NCBI GenBank assembly: GCA_963682175.1
Contig: OY821782.1
Span: 33,439,741 to 33,503,740 of the forward strand
From: Triglochin maritima
Taxonomy: Eukaryota; Streptophyta; Magnoliopsida; Alismatales; Juncaginaceae
Length of the DNA: 64,000 bases
Direction of reading: 5' to 3'
Shown one piece after another: positions 55,441 through 64,000 of this stretch. The notes under the pieces were generated by a model. It had not been told where the DNA came from and searched no databases. It worked only from the letters and a program-made list of their open reading frames with translations. Made by a program: the position numbers and the translations under genes. Numbering within the stretch: position 1 is the stretch's first letter; every line of letters starts with the position of its first letter.

Positions 55441-55735
55441 CACTACTGTAGAAAAGGGAATATACGACGAATATAAGGCTCCCCAGACCCGACATCTATC
55501 TATATGTCGTATATACATAGAGGTCGATCGCTTAACGACCGACGTCTATTCTTTAAGTATAGACGTCGGTTGTTTCTCCCAACCGACGTCTATTCTTTAG
55601 GTATAGACGACAGTCATCTCTATTAGCCAATGTTTATACCTAACTAATAGACGTCGGTCTCTTAACGGCTGACTTCTATACCTTTTTTGAAACAAATAGA
55701 TGTCGGCTAAGCTAAACAACCGACGTATATTCCCT
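55441..55735. repeat. CACTA terminal and subterminal repeats
   Basis: The 5-base CACTA end is followed by at least eight AGACGTCGG-like words in both orientations (GACCGACGTCTATT, TATAGACGTCGGTTGT, CCAACCGACGTCTATT, TAATAGACGTCGGTC and others). In characterised CACTA elements such words bind the element's own TNPA-type protein. Confidence 0.9.
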
Positions 55736-56654
55736 TACCTGATCAAAAAAATAAATAGCAATCATAGATACCTGCATAGGAAACACATTCAATTAACCTG
55801 CACAAGAAAAACATTCATTCTGCACCAAATTCATTCACAAACACAAATACATACACACATTCATTCACAAACACAATCATTCAACACACTTGGCATTCTC
55901 ATTCCAAAAGTGATGCGATTATATTAAGGAATATCATTGTATGTTTGTAATACAAGTAAACTTGCTAAATAAATTATAAAAAATGTGTTAGTGATATAAG
56001 AACATCTTAGTTCAATAACATGTTTATGATAAAATAACGAGCCCATCGGTCGCGAGTATCATCGAGCTCCTGTTGCGAGTAGGAATCACTATTCTTTTGG
56101 AAGACCTATAAAAATACAAGTTAAAAATATTAAATCTAGATAATGAAACTACAATTATACAACTGAATAACGATCTATATTACCTCGGATAGGGATACAT
56201 CTTGAGTTGCAAATTCGAGGATTTCCTCCATGTATCTCATAACGTAATAACCACATTATGTATTTCCAGTCTTCTTGCGGTACTACAAACATATAAATTC
56301 GCTAAATATATGTTCCATTACTTAACTTAATTAACAAAAATGGGAGAAAAAACTTACTCCCATTCCATGTCACGTTACTCCCACTTTTGAGGTTGTTTTC
56401 TTGCCACCTAACGCTATGTAAACCTTCATTGTCCTGAGTAGCACAAGTTATTGAACATGAATTTAATAATACTAATAAAAATCCATGGATTACAAATACG
56501 ATGATTAAAACAAACTTACAAATTTAAAAGTTTCTTTATGGATTCCCTTGATTTATTTGACCATAACGGATCAAACCAATATGTCGAATTAGTTACGAGG
56601 CATACAACGGCAAGCATCCAATGAGCGCTATTTATATATATAATTAGAAATTAA
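55736..56654 (-). other. Non-coding 3' part of the CACTA element
   Basis: This is AT-rich DNA between the subterminal repeats and the first coding remnant. A short run of tandem ACATTCATTCACAAACACAA-like words lies at about 55823-55885. Minus-strand fragments near 56100-56430 may be eroded exon pieces, but I cannot assign them. Confidence 0.35.
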
Positions 56655-57199
56655 TTACAAAATAAAATTCCACTTTGAATTAACAAATTTACCGCTCATG
56701 ATAAAGAGCAGATAATATCTTTTGTTTTCTTCTTTCATGAGAGTCCGAAGCTGACCCGATTCATCATCATTCCCGTATATATAGGTAGATGGACTGATAA
56801 ATCCAAATAGTTGATCGTCAGGAAAGACTGACCTTCTGGCGTCATAAAAGTGTCTACAAGAGTAAAAATTACAATTTAGTACAGTTACGATAAAATTATT
56901 CAATACATTTTGTCTTATACACAAGAAAACACTAACTTCACTTGCATGTCGATAATCATGATGCACAATGAATCCATCACCAAGAACTGAATAACATCCT
57001 CTTTGGCGACGTAGAAAGCCGAAGACAACCCTTTAACCCCCTCCTCCAAATCCCAGGTACTTACAGATTGTGATTCCCTACCTACCATACATTGATACAA
57101 CACTTTGCACCTACTTGGGTGTAAATTAATGTTGATCGGAGGTTGGTTGTTAGACCCTTTTCTCCGAGGGCTTGACACCTTACATATATATATACACAC
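56655..57199 (-). pseudogene. Possible Ulp1-like protease segment of CACTA
   Basis: Two minus-strand frames (57199-56915 and 56966-56655) contain GLSSAFYVAKEDVIQFLVMD and, after a likely intron, DDQLFGFISPSTYIYGNDDE followed by KRYYLLFIMSGK. Plant CACTA and MULE elements often carry a Ulp1 (C48) peptidase-like region with this general layout just before the catalytic His-Trp motif. I see no clear catalytic His, Asp or Cys, so the assignment is weak and the gene is clearly incomplete. Confidence 0.4.
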
Positions 57200-57395
57200 G
57201 TTAAAAATACAATTGTTAACAAAATTGAAATTTACAGTCTTTCAAATTCAAAGTATACCTCATGTTTGTCGTTTAACTCTACTAAATGACTAGGCCACCT
57301 CACGAACCCACCGATAGCATCGCCGAAGGTAACAACCTATTCTTCCAGAATTGGCACTAGAGCACCAACATCTAAGCAACTCCCCACTGCAACCT

Positions 57396-58817
57396 TCAGT
57401 TCTCCCTCTTCCACCTTTGTGAAGTGGTGTCTGGAGATGTTATAAACTTTGTCGTGTCCACCAATCTTCGATCAGGGTCTTCGACAAATAGAGCACATCT
57501 AGATCCATCCTCAAACTTTCCAAATGAGGGACCGCCTACGAGGGCCAATTCTCGAGAATGAGCCACGAAATCATATTGTCTATCGGGGTTGAACACTAGC
57601 TGCACTGGAGGAGTGGTCACCGGTGAAGAAGTGGTCCTATGGCAAGTAGGAGAAGTAGGAAAATTGCGATCCAATCTCTCCATAACAAGTTGCAAGTTAT
57701 TTTGCAAATCTACAATTTGTTTCTCGCATTTGGTATGAGTTGTCAATGAAGTTGACCGTTGAGTTATTCTGGCCATCATAAGAAAATTTGCCTTGGGATT
57801 CTCTCAACTTCAGAGAGTCCTAAAGTTTCACGAAAAATGTTACCAACAATTGATAAAAATAAAATTACTGAATGTGATTTAATAAGATATACAAGTGATA
57901 CAACTTACTATCTTCGAGCTGGTCGCTTGTGACTCTTTTGTGATGTACTCCCCTTTGGAGTTTACCCTCGCTCTCTTCCAAGAATCACAATGAGCTACGG
58001 GGGAAGGAGGAGACAAGTTGCTTGCTTGCTCCTCACTCATATCAGAGTCAATTGTCTCTTGTTTCTTCAAGGCAATTTTTTTAGCCATCATTTGTGCTCC
58101 TAAGTTTTGGTAACCCGCTCGAGACATACGATGCGTATACTTGTTAGAAGATCTAATCTTTTGGTTTTTTGCTTCGATGGCCTAAAACCAATTTTATTAG
58201 ATTCTCATTTAAAACAATAACTTAATAAGTTCATATTCAAAATTAAACTCAGTTACCTCAAACTTCGAGCTATCTCTTGATTTTCTAAATTGCTCACATT
58301 GATTCAGAGTGATAAAGTTATAAATATAGCAATGATTTCTATCCTGGTAGTCTCCGAATATGTACTTGTTGGTTAAATTTGTTTTGAAGTCTCTCCAACG
58401 AACCGACATGTATGTCATCCACTTTTTCTTCATCTTGTCAGTGGATTGGAACTGAAAAGTTGCTTACAACACGTTAAAATTTTTAATTTATATATCTCAA
58501 AAGTTAGACTAAAACTAAAGAATTTTATAATGGACTCATTACCTGCACATCATCCCATATTGTGCCCTTCAGCTTCTCATCAACATCGGCCCAGCTCGAC
58601 AAACAAATGTCAACTTTGGCCCTCACTACACTACCCAGATAACTTTTCTAGTTATCAGACAACATGTCTATCGGCTCAAGACGGACATCAAACTGGATTG
58701 GAACTCTACCGTCTCTATTTCTTCTCCCCACAAATTCTTTCAACAGACAAGGACCTCGTGACTGTAAGTCTTCGAGCCTTCAGACTCTGATGGAGTGAGT
58801 TTCTTTTTCGGAGCCAT
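57396..58817 (-). pseudogene. CACTA second protein, Transposase_24-like, broken
   Basis: A start codon at 58817-58815 opens MAPKKKLTPSESEG, followed after a frameshift by words like GRRNRDGRVPIQFDV and LKGTIWDDVQ. After an apparent intron come MKKKWMTYMSVRWRDFKTN and YIFGDYQ, then MSRAGYQNLGAQMM with WKRARVNSKGEYITKES. Near the end a coiled-coil-like CEKQIVDLQNNLQLVMERLD appears. This matches the plant En/Spm Transposase_24 pattern (K..W..YK..L...Y; W.RA..N.KGEY), the TNPA-like DNA-binding partner of CACTA transposase. Several frame breaks make it non-functional. Confidence 0.7.
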
Positions 58818-59169
58818 GATACTATAAAAGGTAAACTAAAGACATCAACAAGTAAAATCAAGACATTAAATGATTTTAATGTATCTTCATGTAATGTATT
58901 AATAAAGACAAATGTATTACAAGAAATTTCGCACCTTTACTATTTCTTTTTTCTTAATGAATTTTCAATCCATATTCCTTAATTGTGTTCATCTCTAAAC
59001 ATACAAGTCTCAACATTTATTTCCTCGTCTACTGAGTTCAACTCCAGTACTTGCTTATAGAAATGTGGTGTCTCTTCATACTCAATAAGACTATCATCCG
59101 ATACAAATTTTTCTTCCTTTCCAAAATTACTGACAATTTCTTATCAGATAGATCAGCCACATAAAAGAC

Positions 59170-59805
59170 TTGTTTTGTTTGGGATGCCAAAATAAAGGTT
59201 CTCATTTAAATCATTCTTTCGAAAAATCAATTAAAGTGAACCCCAAGTCATCCACTCGAACTCCACTTTTATTATCATCCCACTTGCATCAAAAGACAAG
59301 TACTTTGAAAATAACAAAGTCTAGCCCCCATATGTCCTCAATTACACCGTAATAGGACATGTCGGTGTATACAAGATTCTTGTCTTTGGAACTAGACACA
59401 TGCAATGACTCTGATATTAAGGTGACCCCACTGTTCTGAACAACACTTTTCGCATCTTGACAGGTTGTGTAGAATGAACATACATGTTCTGAACAACCAC
59501 CGTATTGTCTCAGAAACATCACGGTTGTAAGTCACGTTTTTGAACCAAGAGATGAAATTCTTATTGTGACTATTAATTACTAGTTGATTACTCCATAAAG
59601 GATTTCTTTCCTTTAGAAGCTTCATGTGTTCATTTAGGTAAGGTTGAACTTCATTAGAATTGCACAACACATAGAAATATGCTGTCATTAAGTACTCGCC
59701 ATTTGGATTTAACATTTCATCCCACGTGTCCCTTTACCATCAGAACGTTCATCGTGACGATTCTTTGGAAGTCCAACACTTTTGGTATTTTCTAGGTATC
59801 CAGTG
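59170..59805 (-). pseudogene. CACTA transposase tail, DUF4216-like
   Basis: Minus-strand frames read AYFYVLCNSNEVQPYLNEHM and FISWFKN, then after a frameshift near 59510 VSSSKDKNLVYTDMSYYGVI and EDIWGLDFVIFKVLVFKCKW, with eroded sequence to 59170. These are the hallmarks of the DUF4216 region at the C-terminal side of plant CACTA (TNP2-type) transposases. The upstream part of the same gene continues at 63350-63970, beyond the Athila-like insertion. Confidence 0.85.
59705..59805. repeat. 101-bp direct repeat, left copy
   Basis: It is identical to 63350-63450 with no difference that I can see. Both copies lie in the CACTA transposase gene. It ends exactly where the LTR terminus TGATTGACATC of element C begins, so it behaves like an abnormally long target duplication. 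Confidence 0.96.
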
Positions 59806-60463
59806 TGATTGACATCATTTCATGCTTATATTTGTATCTTATATCCATTATCTTTCACCTAAACAATGCTATGTCACGAGTTTTATGTTTAGTTTTCAGG
59901 AATAAATAGGTTTGAAGAGATGAAGGATAAAAGGACCCAAAAGGTGGGAAAAAAGACTGAATTGTGAGATCTGGGGACCAAGATGCAAGGAAGAAGGACC
60001 TGAATGCAAGACCGAAGGACCTAAGAGCAAAACAGAATACTCCTCACCATCATGGGGAGTATTTTGGCAATTCTATTCGGGTCGGAGCTCCAACATGCAA
60101 ACTAGATGCATCAAACACCAACAAAGCCTTCCAGAAAAGCCCACAAGAAATTCCAGAGCGATCCGGACACTGTAGACCGCTAATTAGCGGTCCAAGACCG
60201 CTAATTGGCGGTCACTTTTGGCCCAAATGCGCTCACATTTCTCCAGCACATGTATTAGAGGATGTTTAGGCTATGTGTGGTATCTGTTTAGTCCCACATC
60301 GGGGGATTGTCCCGGATTAGCTTTTTCCATGCCTATAAATAGAACTCTTCACCTCCTTTTGTAATCACTCCATATTTTAAGTGGCTATTCTTCCTACTAG
60401 AAGTGAGGCCTTGAAGCACACACTAAAGTAGGAGGATGCTACTTTTAATGTGAGTCATTTATC
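59806..60463 (+). repeat. Partial element B-type LTR, plus orientation
   Basis: It matches the first 658 or so bases of the 46831-48245 LTR, including the palindrome pair, the GTCCCACATCG motif and the TATA box, and stops in GTGAGTCATTTATCA. It forms an inverted repeat with 61230-61885. Confidence 0.93.
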
Positions 60464-60470
60464 AAAAACT

Positions 60471-61885
60471 TGTTGAACGTTTTATTTAAAACCGCAAGTG
60501 CACGGCCGCGATGAAGCGGTGGCAAGTACGGGTCGTCCTCAGGGAGGTGAGCAGCCTCTTGTTTATCAGAAATCAAGTGGCAAAAAGAGAGGTAAGAAAG
60601 TTGGTTACGCTACTCTACCCTAAACTACTCTAAGAAGTATGAAATGTGAAAGAAACAAACAAACGATGAAATTAGAACTAAGCTAAGAACAAAACAAGAA
60701 TGCTGGAATTTCAGGAATGGAAAAACCCCTAAGGGGTGGAGTGAGTGCACACATGCAAAGAGGTGGGTGTAGAATACATTCTTTAAGCACATGAAGGTGG
60801 TGTTTATCAAGCATAGGAAGTGTCTAAATGTTATGGCAAAACCTATCAATCTATTCACCAACTTAGTTGATTAACATTTACATATGCAAGGTGTTTATTT
60901 CAGAACCTAAACAAGCATGAGAGGTGTCTAATCATTTTGACAAAACTCATCAAGTTGTAAATTCTATCCTAAACAAGCAAACATACATTCATGTTTAATC
61001 AACACATTGAAATTAAAGCATTCATCCCATTCTCTAATGCATGTATGTACATCTACTCCACCCCCCAAAGGGGATGGAACTACTCACTAAACATTACACT
61101 AATTATTAAACTATGGAAAGAAAGCATATTAAAACTAAGCTAGAATTAAAAGACAATTAAACTAAAGCATGCACAAACAATAAAAGAAGCATAAAACAAA
61201 CAATGAAATAAACACAAAACTTTATTGATAAAATGACTCACATTAAAAGTAGCATCCTCCTACTTTAGTGTGTGCTTCAAGGCCTCACTTCTAGTAGGAA
61301 GAATAGCCACTTAAAATATGGAGTGATTACAAAAGGAGGTGAAGAGTTCTATTTATAGGCATGGAAAAAGCTAATCCGGGACAATCCCCCGATGTGGGAC
61401 TAAACAGATACCACACATAGCCTAAACATCCTCTAATACATGTGCTGGAGAAATGTGAGCGCATTTGGGCCAAAAGTGACCGCCAATTAGCGGTCTTGGA
61501 CCGCTAATTAGCGGTCTACAGTGTCTGGATCGCTCTGGAATTTCTTGTGGGCTTTTCTGGAAGGCTTTGTTGGTGTTTGATGCATCTAGTTTGCATGTTG
61601 GAGCTCCGACCCGAATAGAATTACCAAAATACTCCCCATGATGGTGAGGAGTATTCTGTTTTGCTCTTAGGTCCTTCGGTCTTGCATTCAGGTCCTTCTT
61701 CCTTGCATCTTGGTCCCCAGATCTCACAATTCAGTCCTTTTTCCCACCTTTTGGGTCCTTTTATCCTTCATCTCTTCAAACCTATTTATTCCTGAAAACT
61801 AAACATAAAACTCGTGACATAGCATTGTTTAGGTGAAAGATAATGGATATAAGATACAAATATAAGCATGAAATGATGTCAATCA
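60471..61885 (-). repeat. Complete element B-type LTR, minus orientation (1415 bp)
   Basis: It starts TGTTGAACG and ends GATGTCAATCA in plus view. Its length is exactly that of the element B LTRs. It has internal element sequence on both sides: a polypurine tract on its 5' side and eight bases of leader on its 3' side. Confidence 0.93.
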
Positions 61886-63349
61886 AATACCCCCACACCT
61901 AACTTTTGCTAGTCCCGAGCAAAACAAAGAAAGAGAAAAGCATACGAAAAAACAAGAAATCCTAACTCACTTTCGTAGGAATCACGGTTGCACTTAGCAC
62001 GTGCAACAAGCCGTTAAACCTCCTTGTCGCCAAGGAGGAGGAGTGTTGTCTCCTGTGGGTTTTCAGCGGATATACCCACAAAATCCGAACAAGATGCTTT
62101 AATCAATCTAGCTACACGACTCGTTGGACTCATTTTGTCGATCATGGGACGCGGTAATACTACGGGTCGACTCTATAAATGTAATCAGTCCACACACCTA
62201 GCCTAATGAGTTATTCGTGAGAGTTAGTCAAGGACTTAAGTGAAAGACATGGGCAACCTTAACTTCTGAATGTGATACAATGTGTAAAGTCCATTTGGGT
62301 TCTTATTTGACTCTTTTTTTTTCTCTTTTTTTTTCTTCTTTTTTTTTTTCTATGGAGCATTTTATTGGTTGGTGTTTGATTCTCCCAGGGTCAGGTTTCG
62401 TGCATCATTGCCTATGAGGACTTACACTATCACGTACACCTTCCCCCAAATCTCCACATAGGGCGATCCCTACCACCCGTGTAACGGGAGTTCGGTCGGT
62501 GCATCCCAAGTCAGATGACTCGAAAGCACCAGGCACAAAGTCCCCTCAGACCTACTTTCCCGAGTGATAGGAGCCGTGTGAGAAGAGAGAACACCACTTA
62601 TTTATCTACATGGGAACCAAAACCCCTACACTTAAGTTTCACAAAAAAGAGATTAAGGTCCCTCGACTACGACAAACTTCCTTATACTCACAAACACGAA
62701 TTATTTGACTCACTAGGTTCAGGGTGGACTTCTTTAAATGTTTGAGTACTGAAACCCTATGATTACACGCCCCCCGAGGGAAAACCGGGGTGCATCCTCA
62801 CGACTCGATAAGACCTAAAGCCAGTAAACTAGAAATCCTAATGCATCAAGTTCAAGACAATTTTGGGAGCTTTCTTTTTACTTTGCCTCTCAACGGTTTT
62901 GCACATGCTAAACACACGCAAAACCCACAAAAACATTTTCTTTCGCAAACACATGAAGATTTTGAAAGAAATGTGAAAATTTTAAAGCACTCGGCAAGCA
63001 AAAGAAGACAAGTCACCCAAGGATCATGGCAAGCAGATATATCGATATTAAATGCGGCACACTAACATGACCCTAACAATGCAAACAAAAGAAAATAAAA
63101 CCAAAGGAAAAAAACTCGACTATGTACACACGTAAAACACCCCCCACACCTACTTCATGCATTGTCCTCAATGAATGTGAACAAGATACTACATGGATAC
63201 ATGCATGAAAAAGGAAAGATCTCACCAACATGAAGTACAAAGGGACGTTCAGGGTCATGTTGATGGACACAAACCCAAATTCCCTCAAAACCTGTGAGAA
63301 GCTGAAGAAGGGAGATAAATACGTGAAGAAATTGGGCCCAAGTACACAA
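61886..63349 (-). other. 3' untranslated DNA of element C
   Basis: This is the inverse equivalent of about 52558-54015 in element B, including the hairpin (61987-62007) and the internal polypurine tract (63137-63152, AACACCCCCCACACC). The ORFs within it are the same non-domain frames as in B. It ends ACACAAGG at the target repeat, sharing the two bases GG with it. Confidence 0.9.
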
Positions 63350-63450
63350 GGATTTAACATTTCATCCCACGTGTCCCTTTACCATCAGAACGTTCATCGT
63401 GACGATTCTTTGGAAGTCCAACACTTTTGGTATTTTCTAGGTATCCAGTG
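63350..63450. repeat. 101-bp direct repeat, right copy
   Basis: It is identical to 59705-59805. On the minus strand it lies within the CACTA transposase frame, so the gene reads into the repeat before being cut by the insertion. Confidence 0.96.
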
Positions 63451-64000
63451 CGAAACCCTATAACCTCCTCAGCTATATATCCTTCAATAATACTAGAATC
63501 TGGCATTTGACGATTTTTACAATAACCTTTCAACACTTTCATATAACGCTCAAAAGGATACATCCACCTTAAAAAACTGGTCCACACAACATAACTTCTC
63601 TAACCAAATGAATAACTAGATGAATCATAATGTCGAAAAAAGCAGGTGGGAAGAACATCTCCAACTGACATAATGTAACCACAATTTCATTCTGCAACTT
63701 ATCTAACTGCACGAGATCGATCAATTTACTGCAAATCTTGTTGAAAAATGAACACAACTTTATTATTGCATGTCTACCATCTTTCGGTAATATGGATCTC
63801 AGTGTTACAGGTAACAACTGCTGCATTAGAGTGTGACAATCGTGACACTTCATCCCCACAAGTTTCAAATCCTTCATAACAACAAGCTTACTGATATTTG
63901 AAAAATAACCATGTGGAACCCTTAGATTGTGCAAACACTGACAGATAATCCTTTTCTCCTTTCTACACAATGTATAAGTAGCTGAAGGTAAGTAATTCTG
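63354..64000 (-). pseudogene. CACTA transposase, DUF4218-like part
   Basis: The minus-strand frame 63970-63569 contains LKLVGMKCHDCHTLMQQLLP, ILPKDGRHAIIKLCSFFNKI, NEIVVTLCQLEMFFPPAFFD and HLVREVMLCGPVF. The next frame (63587-63354) gives FLRWMYPFERYMKVLKGYCK and IAEEVIGF. These are typical of DUF4218, C-terminal to the Transposase_21 core in plant CACTA TNP2-type transposases. A frame change separates the two parts near 63580. The N-terminal side runs off the window at 64000, and the C-terminal DUF4216 part resumes at 59805. Confidence 0.92.

Larger units (their letters stand above)
59806..63349. mobile_element. Rearranged Athila-like insertion C
   Basis: Its structure from left to right is: an LTR fragment in plus orientation (59806-60463) with an intact LTR terminus; eight bases CAAAAACT that equal the inverse of the sequence just inside an LTR 3' end; a complete LTR in minus orientation (60471-61885); a polypurine tract complement (61886-61901); and 1.45 kb of 3' untranslated DNA in minus orientation, ending at 63349 in the part equivalent to about 52558 of element B. 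It has no gag, no primer site and no second full LTR. A 101-bp target repeat flanks it. The family is that of element B, though not the same copy. Confidence 0.93.
55441..64000 (-). mobile_element. Coding CACTA element, minus strand, runs off the window
   Basis: The terminus CACTACTGTAGAAAAGGG at 55441 is followed by a cluster of AGACGTCGG / CCGACGTCTA words to about 55735, as in the elements at 1492 and 6033. Minus-strand coding remnants follow in the usual CACTA order from right to left: TNP2-type transposase tail with DUF4218 and DUF4216, a Transposase_24-type second protein, and a possible Ulp1-like segment. The other terminus and the main transposase core lie beyond 64000. The element is interrupted at 59806-63349 and its frames are damaged, so this copy is probably inactive. 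Confidence 0.88.

Overview
This window is nuclear DNA from a flowering plant, probably a eudicot. It is AT-rich and dominated by nested transposable elements: Ty1/copia, Ty3/gypsy of the Tekay and Athila types, CACTA and hAT. I find one convincing host gene, a four-exon DREPP/PCaP1-type plasma-membrane cation-binding protein at 39072-44513 (+). I cannot name the species, and I found no tRNA, rRNA or snRNA gene and no CRISPR array.

Layout. 1-4623: old Athila-like LTR pieces, interrupted by a clean 1.2 kb CACTA element (1492-2726, TSD TGA). 4624-8723: CACTA ends and a larger CACTA element (5135-8723) that holds a second 1.2 kb CACTA (6033-7207, TSD AGA). 8738-10832: gypsy solo LTR. 11096-17507: minus-strand copia element (gag, protease, integrase, RT, RNase H, 5' LTR) that has lost its 3' end. 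18221-22130: Athila-like LTR holding a hAT element (20310-21712, TSD GCTATTGG) with a transposase remnant. 22484-37072: a hAT-type non-autonomous element (TSD CTTTTGTG) split by a copia solo LTR (TSD TATAC), which is itself split by a degraded Tekay-like gypsy element (23072-28345) and a minus-strand gag-protease-only Athila-like element (28340-35722). 37081-44760: host gene and promoter, with transposon insertions in introns 2 and 3. 44888-46830: unclassified LTR-like sequence. 46831-55430: young, intact-looking, gag-protease-only Athila-like element with two 1415-bp LTRs. 55441-64000: a CACTA element that still has transposase-type domains on the minus strand and runs off the window. Its transposase is split by a rearranged Athila-like insertion (59806-63349) flanked by a 101-bp target duplication.

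How the parts relate. The 1.2 kb CACTA elements carry the same AGACGTCGG subterminal motif as the coding CACTA at the right edge, so they look like its non-autonomous partners. The Athila-like elements lack RT and integrase and would need enzymes from another element. The least explained pattern is in the LTRs. Copia and gypsy LTRs, from two unrelated superfamilies, both carry long arrays of paired GGTCGA(A/C)C / GGTCGACC motifs whose partners start almost exactly 22 bp apart. The two Athila-like families carry their own paired palindromes at 21 and 32 bp, in the LTR and again just inside the element. All four cases space the dyads by about a whole number of helical turns.
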